Part shown: piece after piece, positions 27,707 through 36,470 of the stretch
Layout of the letters: each line of letters opens with the position of its first letter
How positions within the stretch are numbered: the first letter of the stretch is position 1
Translations under genes and position numbers: made by a program
Origin: JBCCFK01 sp965262315
GTDB lineage: Bacteria > Actinomycetota > Acidimicrobiia > Acidimicrobiales > UBA8592
Direction of reading: 5' to 3'
DNA: 64,000 nt
NCBI GenBank assembly: GCA_965262315.1
Contig: CBDHFJ010000159.1
Span: 1-64,000, forward strand
Notes under the pieces: model-generated
What the model was told of the DNA's origin: nothing
Database searches by the model: none
Seen by the model: only the letters and a program-made list of their open reading frames with translations

Positions 27707-28634
27707 GGCGCTTGCCTCCGAATTCGAGGTAGGCCCATGGGAATGAGAACCACGAGGACCGAGATCAGCATCATTGTGGATGCTGCAAAGCCCTGCCCCA
27801 AGGTTCTGGGCCTGGAACATTTTTTCGATCACATATTTGGCAGGGACCTCGGTCGCGATTCCGGGGCCGCCGGAGGTTTGAGCGACAACAAGGTCGTAGA
27901 CCTTGATGATGCCGCTGGCGATGAGGACCAAAGCGCAGTGACAAAGACGGGGGCGCATCATTGGGATGATGATGAAGATATAGGTTTTCCAGGTGGGGAT
28001 GCCGTCGACCCGGGCAGCTTTCCAGATTTCCTCGTCAATGCCGCGCAGGCCGGCGAGCATGATCACCATGATGAAGCCCGAGCCCTGCCAGAGGCCGGCG
28101 ATCAGGATGCCGTATATGGCGATCTGCTGACGTGTTCAAGTGGGTCGAAGGCGAAGCCTCTCCCAGCCCAAGGGATTGCACAACGGACTGGATGCCGAAA
28201 TCCGGGTTCAGGATCCATTGCCAGGCCAGACCCGTGACGATGAAGCTGAGTGCAAACGGGTAGAGGAAGATCGTGCGAAAGACGTCCTCCCCCCGGATCT
28301 TGCGGTCCAGAAGCGTGGCCAGAAAGAAGCCGATCACAAGGCTCAGGACCAGCGAACACAGGCCGTAGATGGCAAGGTTCTCGATTGAGACCAGCCAGCG
28401 CCGTGTGCCCCAAAGCCGTTCGTATTGATCCAGCCCTACCCACTTGTCAGGCGCAGGCAAGAGCCGGGATTTGGTGAAAGAATGGTAGATCGTCCAGATC
28501 GTGCAGCCCACGAAGATGACCACGGCCGTCGCGATCATCGGGATCATCGCGATCTTGGCCGTCAGGTTCCGGAACAGGCCCAAGGGGCGCTTGGCCACAG
28601 GTAACCTGTCCGTGCTCTCGCTCGTGATTGTCAT
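27699..28634 (-). CDS. Carbohydrate ABC permease (MalF type), frameshifted
   Basis: About 311 residues starting MTITSESTDRLPVAKRPLGL. The first membrane helix is NLTAKIAMIPMIATAVVIFVGCTIWTIY, then NLAIYGLCSLVLSLVIGFFLATLL and TIFLYPFALSFIVTGLAWQWIL. After frame changes near 28,125 and 28,060 comes the EAA loop GLRGIDEEIWKAARVDGIPTWKTYIFIIIPMM, where a further slip occurs near 27,945. The end in a third frame reads MMLISVLVVLIPMAYLEFGG with a stop at 27699. It forms the transmembrane pore with the MalG-type partner. Confidence 0.8.
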
Positions 28635-28653
28635 GAACCCACCCCTGGATCAG

Positions 28654-28683
28654 GGGTTTGGCCAGGTCGCCCCAGCCAAACCC
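28654..28683 (-). terminator. Hairpin between binding-protein and permease genes
   Basis: A nine-base perfect stem (28654-28662 with 28675-28683) encloses a 12-base loop. It lies just after the binding-protein stop and before the permease start. Such intercistronic hairpins in ABC operons act as partial terminators or mRNA stabilisers that keep the binding protein in excess (established for other operons, inferred here). No T-run is present. Confidence 0.45.
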
Positions 28684-28693
28684 TCAGGACGCT

Positions 28694-29431
28694 TTAGTCC
28701 GCGTCCGCGATGATTTCGGCGTACCGCGCTTGCGCGTCTTCGGCCGAATAGGACGGATCATTCCAGAACTCGACCATCAGATCTTCAATCTGGCTTTGCG
28801 TGTCCGGCGAAAGGGTCTGGTTCCCATCTGGCAGAATTGAACCGGATGCGAGGATCTCAAGCCCCTGCTTCATGCAGTCATTCGCAGCAGCAAGATCAAC
28901 ATCCCCACGCACAGGCAAAGACCCCTTCTTGAGATTGAAGGCCACCTGCACTTCCGGGCTCAGCAGCAAGGCGGCAAGTTCCTTTTGAGCCTTTTCGATT
29001 TCAGGATCATCCTGTTTGGGGAAATAGAAGGCATCACCCCCGGTTGAGATGATCTTGTTCACGCCCAGGCCCGGCAAGCAGGAATAGTCTTGGCCCGCAA
29101 CTTGACCCGCAACCTGGAATTCCCCCTGCGCCCAGTCACCCATGATCTGTCCACCGGCTTTGCCTGTGATGACCATGTTTGTCGCCTGGTTCCAATCCTG
29201 CACGTTCGACTTGGCTGCAAAGGCCCGCGCATCGGCTGCTGCCTGGAACACTTTGGCGTATTCCGGCCCACCCGCCACTTCGGGGTTCTTCTCGATCGTC
29301 ACTGCCGACCAGGCATCGATGCCCGCAATCGCAATCGCCATCACGCCAAAGGCGCCGTTTGACTGCCAGGGCTGCTGCCCCATCGCCAACGGGATCTTGC
29401 CCGCCTCTTCCAGCTTGGGTGCTGCCGACAA
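28694..29431 (-). CDS. Carbohydrate ABC transporter substrate-binding protein, N-terminal part missing
   Basis: The 245 residues present are the C-terminal two thirds of a family 1 extracellular solute-binding protein: APKLEEAGKIPLAMGQQPWQ, NMVITGKAGGQIMGDWAQGEF, FYFPKQDDPEIEKAQ, VQVAFNLKKGSLPVRGDVD and a final YAEIIADAD. The signal peptide and first 150 or so residues are absent: the frame meets a stop just upstream and homology ends at about 29,430. It is the first gene of the operon by direction of transcription. A likely ligand is a xylo- or arabino-oligosaccharide, judging from the GH43 enzyme. Confidence 0.85.
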   Translation of the reverse strand: MSAAPKLEEAGKIPLAMGQQPWQSNGAFGVMAIAIAGIDAWSAVTIEKNPEVAGGPEYAKVFQAAADARAFAAKSNVQDWNQATNMVITGKAGGQIMGDWAQGEFQVAGQVAGQDYSCLPGLGVNKIISTGGDAFYFPKQDDPEIEKAQKELAALLLSPEVQVAFNLKKGSLPVRGDVDLAAANDCMKQGLEILASGSILPDGNQTLSPDTQSQIEDLMVEFWNDPSYSAEDAQARYAEIIADAD

Positions 29432-29582
29432 TGTTGCTGGAGAGGTGCGGTTTTACGACGGCTGAGACGCGCCAGAAGTCGAGATCATCAGAACTCTTTA
29501 TCAAACAACCGCGCGAAATAGCGATTTGTTCAGCAGAGAAGAGCGTGCGCTATCAATTTGTACTTATGGACCGACGGCGCAG
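29425..29582. other. Probable junction B/C and unassigned stretch
   Basis: Homology to the sugar-binding protein stops at about 29,430, while the smc gene ends at 29,583. The 150 bp between holds no recognisable gene. An inverted repeat around the smc stop (GACGGCG near 29,574 with CGCCGTC near 29,590) could be a terminator. Confidence 0.55.
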
Positions 29583-31665
29583 TTAAGCCGCCGTCGCATC
29601 CACCATCTCAACTGCGGTCTCCAGATCAACTGACACCAGCTGACTGACGCCTGGCTCCACCATAGTCACGCCGAACAGGCGGTCCATTCGGCTCATGGAC
29701 ACCGCATGGTGAGTGATAATCAGAAAGCGCGTCTTGGTCCGGCGGGTCATCTCGTCGAGAAGATCGCAGAAACGGCCGACATTGGCGTCGTCGAGCGGGG
29801 CGTCGACCTCGTCGAGCACGCAGATCGGGGCCGGGTTGACCATGAACACCGCGAAGATCAGCGCCATCGCCGACAGGGTCTGCTCGCCGCCGGACAGGAG
29901 CGACAGCGAGGACAGGCGCTTGCCTGGAGGTTCACAGAAGATATCAAGCCCAGCCTCAAGGGGATCATCCGACTCGATCAGCCCAAGCCGCGCCGTGCCG
30001 CCGCGGAAGAGCCGGCTGAACAGCAGTTCGAAATTCCGGTTGACCTCTTCGAAGGCGGCCATCAGCCGCTCACGGCCTTCCTTATTCAGCGCCGCTACAC
30101 CCTGGCGGAGCTTCGCGATCGCAGTGGAGAGGTCGTCCCGCTCCTGGGCGAGGCCTTCGCGCTCGCCGGACACTTCCTGGAGCTCTTGATCCGCACGCAG
30201 GTTCACCGCGCCAAGCGCGTCCCGCTTGCGCTTAAGTTCGCCGATGGAGCGCTCCAGATCCTTGACCGTCGGCAGATGCTCCGGGTCGATCTTGAAATTC
30301 TCAAGAAACTGATCTGGCGCGCAGCCCGCGACTTCCTGCAAACTCGGCCGAAAGCTCTTTGGCGCGGATTTCGGACGCTTCCGCCCGCGCCTCCAACCGA
30401 GCCCGACCTTCACGCGCCTCGGCAAGCAGGGTTGCGGCCGCTTTTTCGGCCTGAGAGACCTCTTTCAGCTCGGCTTCGACCTTCGCCAACGCGTCTACAG
30501 CGCCAGCCAAGCGGTTCTGCGCCTCTTCGGCCTGTTGCCCCAGCTCGGCGCGGCGCTCTTCGATCTCCAGCGGAGCGGCCTCGGCCGACTCCAGCTCCAT
30601 TGCCGCTTCTTCCTGGCGCTCCGCCAAGGCTTCGACTTGTTCCGCCGCGGCGTCCAGCCGACGTTGCCAATCCGCCTGATCACGCTCCAGCGCAGTCTTA
30701 CGCTCGGCCTGGGCGACACGGCGACGCTCCAGACCTTCACGGGCGCTCTTTGCGGCGATCAATGCGGAGCGCGCTTGCTCCACAGCGGAGCGCGCGGCGT
30801 TCAGCGCGCCTTCGGCGTCATCGCCCTGGGCCGCAGCCGCTTCGAACACCTCGAGCTCGGCTGCGGCTTCGGCGCGGGCTGTCTCGGCGGCGGCGGCGTC
30901 GCGCTTACGGGCGGCCAGCAGATCTTCCGCGGATTGAATGCGCCCGGCCAACGCGGCGGCTTCGGCGCTCGACTTGCCGGAAGCGGTCTCAGCTTCGGTC
31001 GCTCGCCGATCAGCAGCCTTGCGCGCCTGTTCCGCCGCCTCATGCCGGCGACGCGTCTCCTCCGCCTGTGCGGCGGCGGCGTCATAGCGCGCTTTCACCT
31101 GCTCGGCGGCGGCTGCGGCGTGCTCCAACCGCGTGCGCGCCTCGTCGAGCGCATTCAGACGCTCCAAACGCAGAGCCGCGCCGCTGGGGGCCGCGCCGGC
31201 GGCGGCGGCGTAACCGTCCCAGCGCCACAGATCACCCTCGCGGCTCACCAGGCGTTGCCCTGGCTGGAGATGCGACTGAAGGCGCGGTCCCATCAGCCGA
31301 TCGACCAAGCCAGTTTGGCTCAACCGCCGCGCCAGGGCGGGCGGGGCCTCGACGAATTGCGAGAGCGGCTCCGCGCCCATAGGCAATGCCGGCGCATGTT
31401 CATATTCGGGGAGCGGCGTCCACCCGACGACGCCGTCGTCAAGCTCATTATTCGCCAGCTCGCCCGCTTCCAGATCGTCGCCGATCGCCGCGCCGAGAGC
31501 CGTCTCAACGCCGGCGGCCGCGCGCACACGGTCGATCACCGCATTCGCGGCGACGCGCAGTTCGCTGGAGAAGCGCTCCAGCCCGGACACTTCAGCCCGC
31601 AAAGCGCCCGCGGCGCCTTCCACCTCGGCCAACTCCGAGCGCAGCGCCTGCGCTGTTTCCTCCAC
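29583..31665 (-). CDS. smc: Chromosome segregation protein SMC, C-terminal 60%, frameshifted
   Basis: About 690 residues of the condensin ATPase. Reading from 31,665: end of the first coiled coil, the hinge (DLEAGELANNELDDGVVGWTP, LVDRLMGPRLQSHLQPGQ), a long Ala/Glu-rich second coiled coil, then after a frame change near 30,320 the C-terminal head. The head has LSSLSLLSGGEQTLSAMALIF (ABC signature) and PICVLDEVDAPLDDANVGRF (Walker B), and ends ETAVEMVDATAA. The N-terminal head with Walker A is missing because the sequence switches to an actinobacterial methylase at about 31,665. The Ala-rich coiled coil and head resemble Caulobacter-like alphaproteobacteria, so this is neither segment B (uncertain) nor segment D (clearly not). 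Confidence 0.9.
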
Positions 31666-31670
31666 GTGCC
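31660..31670. other. Probable chimeric junction C/D
   Basis: On the minus strand the frame reads PPDRLWHV (methylase) directly followed by EETAQALRSELAEVEG (SMC). The frame stays open, creating an artificial 1,142-residue reading frame. Taxonomic affinity and base composition change at the same point. Confidence 0.75.
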
Positions 31671-33093
31671 ACAGCCGGTCGGGGGGCGCCGTGACCGCCA
31701 CCACCGGGGTGCACGGGGCGACATCGCCCGTGTCATCCACGACGGCCTCGATGACCTTGGTCTGGGTGGCCACCAGGACCTTGGGGTGCAGCCGTTGGTC
31801 CAGCCAGCCGGCGATCCGGGGATCGGCGGCTCGGAGGGCGGCGAGGTCCACCCTCGGCGCCCGCCACCGCTTCTTCGCCACGCGGAAGTCCGCGGTGCCC
31901 CACCGGTCGTGGAGGGTGTCGATCATGCCGACGGTGAGCAGACGAGGGTCGGCCGAGGGCGCGGGGTCGTCACGGAGGTGCGCGGTCATGGCGTAGTACT
32001 CGTCGCGGAATCCGGCGGTCGCCGTGGCGATGTCGGCGATGCGGCCCCGGACCAGCGGCGACACCGCAGGTGCACCCACGAACTCGGCCACCACGGGCGC
32101 CCAGGTGGCGGCGGTCGGCGCTGCGACCGATGTGGTCGGCGCCAGCTCCGGCCCGGACCAACGTCGGACCTCTGTCGGTGTCGGGCCGGACGACCTCCCG
32201 TCTGCGCGCCGCAGCACCGGTGCGCAGACCGCCACGTCGGCCGCGAACACCCCCGTGCCTCCCCACCACACGCCGTCGAGGACGGCTCCGTCGCCCAACG
32301 CCCGTCGGATCGGCTCCACGTCCGCGGCAGCGAGCACCGACTGCGGCTGGACGAGGACGATGCGACCATCCGGCGCCGCCAGTTCCAGACCGGCGAGCAG
32401 GAACCACGCCGCGGTGTCCGCATACGGCCCGGCGCGCACGCCCCACCGCTCGCGGAGGTCGGCACCGACGCCCGCCGACCTGGCCGTTCCCCGTCCGAGC
32501 TGGTTCTGGAACGGCGGGTTGCCCACCACCGCGTCGAAGGCCTCGACCCCGGTGTCGGCGAACGCGTGGACGCCGACGTCCAGGGTGTCGGCGGCGATCA
32601 GATGGCCCGCCCCCGGCCTGGCCGCCGCGCCGCGTTCGGCAGCCCACCGGGCGAGTGCCTCATTGGCGACCACCACTGCGGTCGGGTCGATGTCGATCCC
32701 GAAGAGCCGCTCCTCCACCACTTCCGCCGGATCGACCCCGAGGTCGGTCAGATGGTCCGCTGCAGCGAGCAGGAACGACCCGCCGCCCACCGACGGGTCA
32801 CAGACCCGGGCATTCGCATCGTCTCCGATGGCCAACGCCACGAGCCGTCGGGCGACCGCGCCAGGGGTGTAGTGCACACCGTCACGGTGACGTCGCTCGT
32901 GATCCAACGCCCGCTCGTGGATCCAGCCCAGTTCGGCGGCCGTGCAGGACAGGGGCGGCGACCCGACAGCAGCATCCGGCCCGCTCCGCCGGGGGAGGCC
33001 CCCGACGACCGCGGCCACGATGTCGCCCGGGGGGTGCCCGGCGGCGACCGCCTCGTCGACCCAGACCGCCAGCTCGTCTCGAAGGCCGCTCAG
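31666..33093 (-). CDS. N6-adenine DNA methylase-like protein (Eco57I/BREX-PglX-like fold), C-terminus lost
   Basis: About 475 residues remain. The SAM-binding motif I is DPSVGGGSFLLAAADHL, motif IV is VVGNPPFQNQLGRGTA (NPPF, typical of N6-adenine methylases), and an upstream helix has HERRHRDGVHYTPGAVARRL, the usual lead-in of HsdM- or Eco57I-like proteins. VAKKRWRAPRVDLAALRAAD and HPKVLVATQTKVIEAVVDD belong to the post-catalytic region. The start is unclear: the frame opens inside the upstream membrane gene, and the most compact reading overlaps its TGA (33,090-33,092). No restriction partner is visible, so it may be a solitary methylase or another nucleic-acid or RNA methylase. Confidence 0.72.
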
Positions 33094-34121
33094 CGCGCCA
33101 CCTCGGCTGCCGGAACGTCGATTGCGAGCGAGCGCGCGACCTCGGGCCGCCGCAGCTTCCAGATCACGCCGTCGTAGAGGATGTGGAGGCCGCCCATCCC
33201 GAAGAAGACCACCCCGTACACCGTGAGGGGCGCGAGGAACTGGGCGGCCAGCACCACCGCGGCGCCCGCCACCGACGTGGCGGTGATGAACCCGACGGCA
33301 GTGCGTCGGGTGACGCTGGCTCGGTCCAGGACCGACGGCGACGCGGTCTCCACCGGGCGCCGGGCGAGGGTCTCGTCGACGATCAGGAAATACTCGACCG
33401 CATGGGACCCGACCCAGGCCAGCAGCCCGGCGATCGGGTGCACGGCCGCCACGGCGAAGAGCGCCGCCGTGGCTCCCACGTAGGTGTACACGCCTGCGCC
33501 GCCGCGGAAGCCCCGGGCGCGCTCGTTGCCGATCCACCGCCAGGTCGACCAGGCAGCCATGCCGGCGGCGGCCACCACGAGCACCGTGGCGAACGGCCGG
33601 ATGTCGACGAGGAGCTGGAGACTGCGCTGGTTGGCGGTGCCCAGTCCCAACGTCTCGATGTGGTCGGGCGTGCTCGGGTCCCGCACCGCCCAGGCCAACA
33701 CCAGGAACAGCCAGGACACCAGGAGCCACAGGTCGAGCGAGCCAGGCGTGTCGTCACCGGCTCGCCTCCGGTGGATGCGCACCAAGCCGTAGCGCTGCAT
33801 CAGCGTGTGCTCGGTGTTCCACAGGCCCCCGATGGCCGCGACCAGCATGAAGCTGATCGACAGGCCCACCAGGATCGCGACGCACAGCACCACGGGCGCC
33901 CACAGGAACAAGCGCGGCCGGGCGCGCCGCTTCTCGGGATCGGCATAGACGAGGCCCAGGGTCACCGGCTGATGCGCCAACGACAGCAGCAACACCGCCA
34001 GTGCGAACCACCGGATGGCCCCGTCGGGCAACAGCACGGCCACCGCAGCGAACGGGGCCCAGGCCCACGCCAGCATCTGGTCCCGGCCTCGGAGCGAAGC
34101 GGCGGCGCTGACGGCGGTCAC
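33090..34121 (-). CDS. Polytopic membrane protein with conserved-looking membrane histidines, function unknown
   Basis: 343 residues from GTG 34121 (VTAVSAAASLRGRDQ). Eight or nine hydrophobic helices are apparent, for example WAPFAAVAVLLPDGAIRWFA, LWAPVVLCVAILVGLSISFML, LWLLVSWLFLVLAWAV and AVVLAAQFLAPLTVYGVVFF. Histidines sit at helix edges in repeating contexts: SLAHQPVTL, NTEHTLMQRYG, GSHAVEYFLIVDE and GGLHILYDGVIWK. That pattern recalls membrane di-iron or Brp/Blh-like oxygenases, but I cannot assign the family. The downstream methylase begins at or overlaps its stop; the helicase gene ends 50 bp upstream. Confidence 0.6.
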   Translation of the reverse strand: MTAVSAAASLRGRDQMLAWAWAPFAAVAVLLPDGAIRWFALAVLLLSLAHQPVTLGLVYADPEKRRARPRLFLWAPVVLCVAILVGLSISFMLVAAIGGLWNTEHTLMQRYGLVRIHRRRAGDDTPGSLDLWLLVSWLFLVLAWAVRDPSTPDHIETLGLGTANQRSLQLLVDIRPFATVLVVAAAGMAAWSTWRWIGNERARGFRGGAGVYTYVGATAALFAVAAVHPIAGLLAWVGSHAVEYFLIVDETLARRPVETASPSVLDRASVTRRTAVGFITATSVAGAAVVLAAQFLAPLTVYGVVFFGMGGLHILYDGVIWKLRRPEVARSLAIDVPAAEVAR

Positions 34122-34170
34122 GCCGCGAGGGTACCCCGCGGCGCTCGACGTCTCGGACGCACGCCCCTGG

Positions 34171-35343
34171 TCAGACCTCGGTGGGGTCCCATCCGGCGAG
34201 ATCCTCGAGCCGCGGGTCATTCGAGAACATCTCGACCATCGGCAGGTCGAGGCCGATCCGCTTCTGGATGCGCTTGACCTCGAGCTCCTCGTTCCACAGC
34301 GCGAGCGTCACGACGAGACCGTCGGTGCCGGCACGGGCGGTGCGGCCAGACCGATGCAGGTAGGTCTTGTGCTCGGGCGGCGGATCGAAGTGGACGACCA
34401 CCTGCACGTCGTCGACGTGAATGCCGCGGGCCGCCACGTCAGTGGCCACCAGGACCGGGAGCCGCCCGTCGGCGAACCGCTCGAGGGCCCGCTCGCGCAT
34501 GTTCTGGCGCAGGTCGCCGTGAATCGCCTGGGCGCGTACGCCCTCGTCGCCCAGCTTGCGAACGAGGCGATCACAGCCGGCCTTGGTGTTCGAGAACATC
34601 AGCACCTTGTCGGCGGAGCGGGCGATGGCGGCCGCCACCTTCACCTTGTCCATCTGATGGACGTGGAGGAAGCGATGCACCATGTTCTCGACAGTGATCT
34701 CCTCGGACTCGACCTCGTGCATCACCGGGTCGGTCTGATAGCGCTGGATCAGGCTGTTGACGACGCCGTCGAGCGTGGCCGAGAAGAGCAGGGTCTGGTG
34801 CGTGCCCTCGGCCTTGCGCAGGATCCACTCGACCTGGGGCAGGAACCCCATGTCGGCCATGCGGTCGGCCTCGTCGATCACGACCATCTGGAGGTCGCGG
34901 ACATCGGCCTCGCCCCGCTCGAGCAGGTCGATCATGCGGCCGGGTGTGGCGACCACGATGTCGACACCGCGCTTGAGGGCCTCGATCTGCTTGTCCATGT
35001 TGGCGCCGCCGTAGATGGCGAGCATCGTCTGGCCACGGGCCTCTGCCAGCGGCGTCAACTCCTCACAGACCTGCACACACAGCTCTCGGGTGGGCACGAG
35101 GGCCAACGCCAGGGTGGTGTGCTTGTCGGGATCGGCAGGCAGGCGCTGCACCATCGGAATGCCGAAGGCGAACGTCTTGCCGGAGCCCGTCTTGGCCTTG
35201 CCGCACACGTCGGCGCCCCCGAGGGCATCGGGGATGGTGAGCTCTTGGACAGGGAAGGGAGCGGTGATACCTCGACTGACGAGGTTCTCGACGAGATCGT
35301 CGTCGACACCGAGTTGGGACCAGGTTGCGGGGGAAGAAGTCAC
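34171..35343 (-). CDS. DEAD-box ATP-dependent RNA helicase
   Basis: 390 residues, a minimal helicase core without a long basic tail. Motifs in order: Q motif GITAPFPVQELTIPDAL, I GKAKTGSGKT, Ia VPTRELC, Ib TPGRM, II VIDEADRMADMGF, III SATLD, then IV MFSNTKAGCDRL, V VLVATDVAARGIHVDDV and VI HRSGRTARAG. It unwinds RNA duplexes in ribosome assembly or mRNA turnover. The 250-bp gap to the next gene (35,344-35,597) contains a short 11-base tandem repeat and no gene. Confidence 0.94.
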   Translation of the reverse strand: MTSSPATWSQLGVDDDLVENLVSRGITAPFPVQELTIPDALGGADVCGKAKTGSGKTFAFGIPMVQRLPADPDKHTTLALALVPTRELCVQVCEELTPLAEARGQTMLAIYGGANMDKQIEALKRGVDIVVATPGRMIDLLERGEADVRDLQMVVIDEADRMADMGFLPQVEWILRKAEGTHQTLLFSATLDGVVNSLIQRYQTDPVMHEVESEEITVENMVHRFLHVHQMDKVKVAAAIARSADKVLMFSNTKAGCDRLVRKLGDEGVRAQAIHGDLRQNMRERALERFADGRLPVLVATDVAARGIHVDDVQVVVHFDPPPEHKTYLHRSGRTARAGTDGLVVTLALWNEELEVKRIQKRIGLDLPMVEMFSNDPRLEDLAGWDPTEV

Positions 35344-35452
35344 GAATCTCGCTGCGGATCAGGGCGCACGGGAAGGTCGCCGGCTGGGGGGGTTCAGAGG
35401 CACCGGGCGACGCGCCGGACACAAGGATAGTGGTTGAAAGGCGTTGTCCTTC

Positions 35453-35496
35453 TCATTGCCAGCTCATTGCCAGCTCATTGCCGCCTCATCGCCGGC
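35453..35496. repeat. 11-base tandem repeat, four copies
   Basis: The unit TCATTGCCAGC is repeated exactly twice (35,453-35,474) and then in two diverged copies (TCATTGCCGCC, TCATCGCCGGC). It lies between convergently or co-oriented minus-strand genes in a gap without a gene. No function is evident. Confidence 0.7.
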
Positions 35497-35597
35497 TCGT
35501 CGACTCGCACAGCGAAGCGCACCGCGCGTGCTCGTCCCGCCGTTCATGGCCCTCGGCGCTCCACGATCGAAGGACCGGTGGCCGGCTCCGGGCCCGG

Positions 35598-35891
35598 TCA
35601 CCGCATGCGGACGCGACCGTCGGCCACGTCCACGCCCTCGGCCCGCAGGCGCCGCGCGTGGTCGACCTCGAGGCCCGGGACCAGCCGGCCGTTCGAGGCC
35701 ACGACCCGCCACCAGCAGAAGCCGCTCGTCCGGCGGAGAAAGGAGCCGACGGCGCGGGCCGCTCCGGGGTAGCCCGCTTCGGACGCGACCTCGCCGTAGG
35801 TCACGATGTCGCCTTCGCCGAGGCGGTCGAGCACCTCGGCCACCGCCCGATCGAAGTCGGTGGAGACGCCCCGGTCGTCGTCGACGCTCAC
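35598..35891 (-). CDS. Alkyltransferase-like protein (MGMT DNA-binding domain without the acceptor Cys)
   Basis: 97 residues from GTG 35891 (VSVDDDRGVSTDFDRAVAEV). EGDIVTYGEVASEAGYPGAARAVGSFLR is the winged-helix DNA-binding part of O6-alkylguanine transferases. At the active site PCHRV, this protein reads FCWWRVVASNG: the acceptor Cys position is Trp, with a Cys only at the preceding Pro position. That is the alkyltransferase-like (ATL) form, which binds alkylated bases and recruits nucleotide excision repair without dealkylating them. It starts 5 bp after the cyclase stop. Confidence 0.82.
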   Translation of the reverse strand: MSVDDDRGVSTDFDRAVAEVLDRLGEGDIVTYGEVASEAGYPGAARAVGSFLRRTSGFCWWRVVASNGRLVPGLEVDHARRLRAEGVDVADGRVRMR

Positions 35892-35895
35892 CGGC

Positions 35896-36444
35896 TCACA
35901 GCGAGTCGCGGCTGTCGAGGCGCACCAGTTCGACCGGATCGGCGAATCCCTGCACCTCCTGGGCACCGATCGACGTGGCGACGGTGTTCACCATGAGCGT
36001 GGAGATCATCGCCTTCGGGGCGATGACCTCGCCCGGGTCGGCCAGGCTGCAGAGCCGAGCGGCCAGGTTCACCGCCCGACCGATGTAGTCGTCCCCCTCG
36101 AACAGGATCACCGGCCCGGAGGACAGGCCGGCTCGCAACGCCAGGGGCTGATCCTCGAACGCGTGCTCCATGTCGACGATCGCCTCCGTCAACGGCTCGG
36201 CCTCGACGGCGACCAGCATGGCTCCGTCGCCCAGCCACTTGGCGATGCGGACGCCCCGACGGGCGGCGATCTCGCGGACCCGCTGGCGGAACTCCATGAG
36301 GACGCCGACGGCTGCGTCGTCGCCCTCGGAGTCGGTGAACCGGGTGAACCCGCTCAGGTCGATGAACGCGAACGACCGGAGGACCCGATGCTGGTAGGCG
36401 CTGCCCGAGGGTTCCACATCCACGGGCTTCGACGGTACAGGCAC
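35896..36444 (-). CDS. Class III adenylate/guanylate cyclase domain protein
   Basis: 182 residues, a single catalytic domain. SFAFIDLSGFTRFTDSEGDD holds the first metal-binding Asp, AKWLGDGAMLVAVEAEP the second, and LRAGLSSGPVILFEGDDYIGRAVNLAARLCSLADPGE the rest of the active-site core with the transition-state Asn/Arg (NLAARL). No membrane or regulatory domain is present. It probably makes cAMP, although some short actinobacterial proteins of this kind are inactive or work as heterodimers. Confidence 0.85.
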   Translation of the reverse strand: MPVPSKPVDVEPSGSAYQHRVLRSFAFIDLSGFTRFTDSEGDDAAVGVLMEFRQRVREIAARRGVRIAKWLGDGAMLVAVEAEPLTEAIVDMEHAFEDQPLALRAGLSSGPVILFEGDDYIGRAVNLAARLCSLADPGEVIAPKAMISTLMVNTVATSIGAQEVQGFADPVELVRLDSRDSL

Positions 36445-36470
36445 CGGGAGCGCCGATGCCGAACGGAGCC

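Noticed and set aside
30301..33729. A 1,142-codon minus-strand frame that looks like a methylase fused to SMC coiled coil.
   Set aside because: Its upstream part is the wrong frame of a membrane-protein gene, its middle an actinobacterial methylase, its end an alphaproteobacterial SMC. The open frame is a chance result of high GC and the join.
30535..34277. Very long plus-strand open frames (up to 880 codons) opposite smc, methylase and membrane genes.
   Set aside because: Arg/Pro/Gly-rich, with no recognisable domain; the antisense genes have clear motifs. GC-rich shadow frames.
35453..35496. Short tandem repeats as a CRISPR array.
   Set aside because: Units are 11 bases, directly abutting and without spacers; no cas genes in the window.
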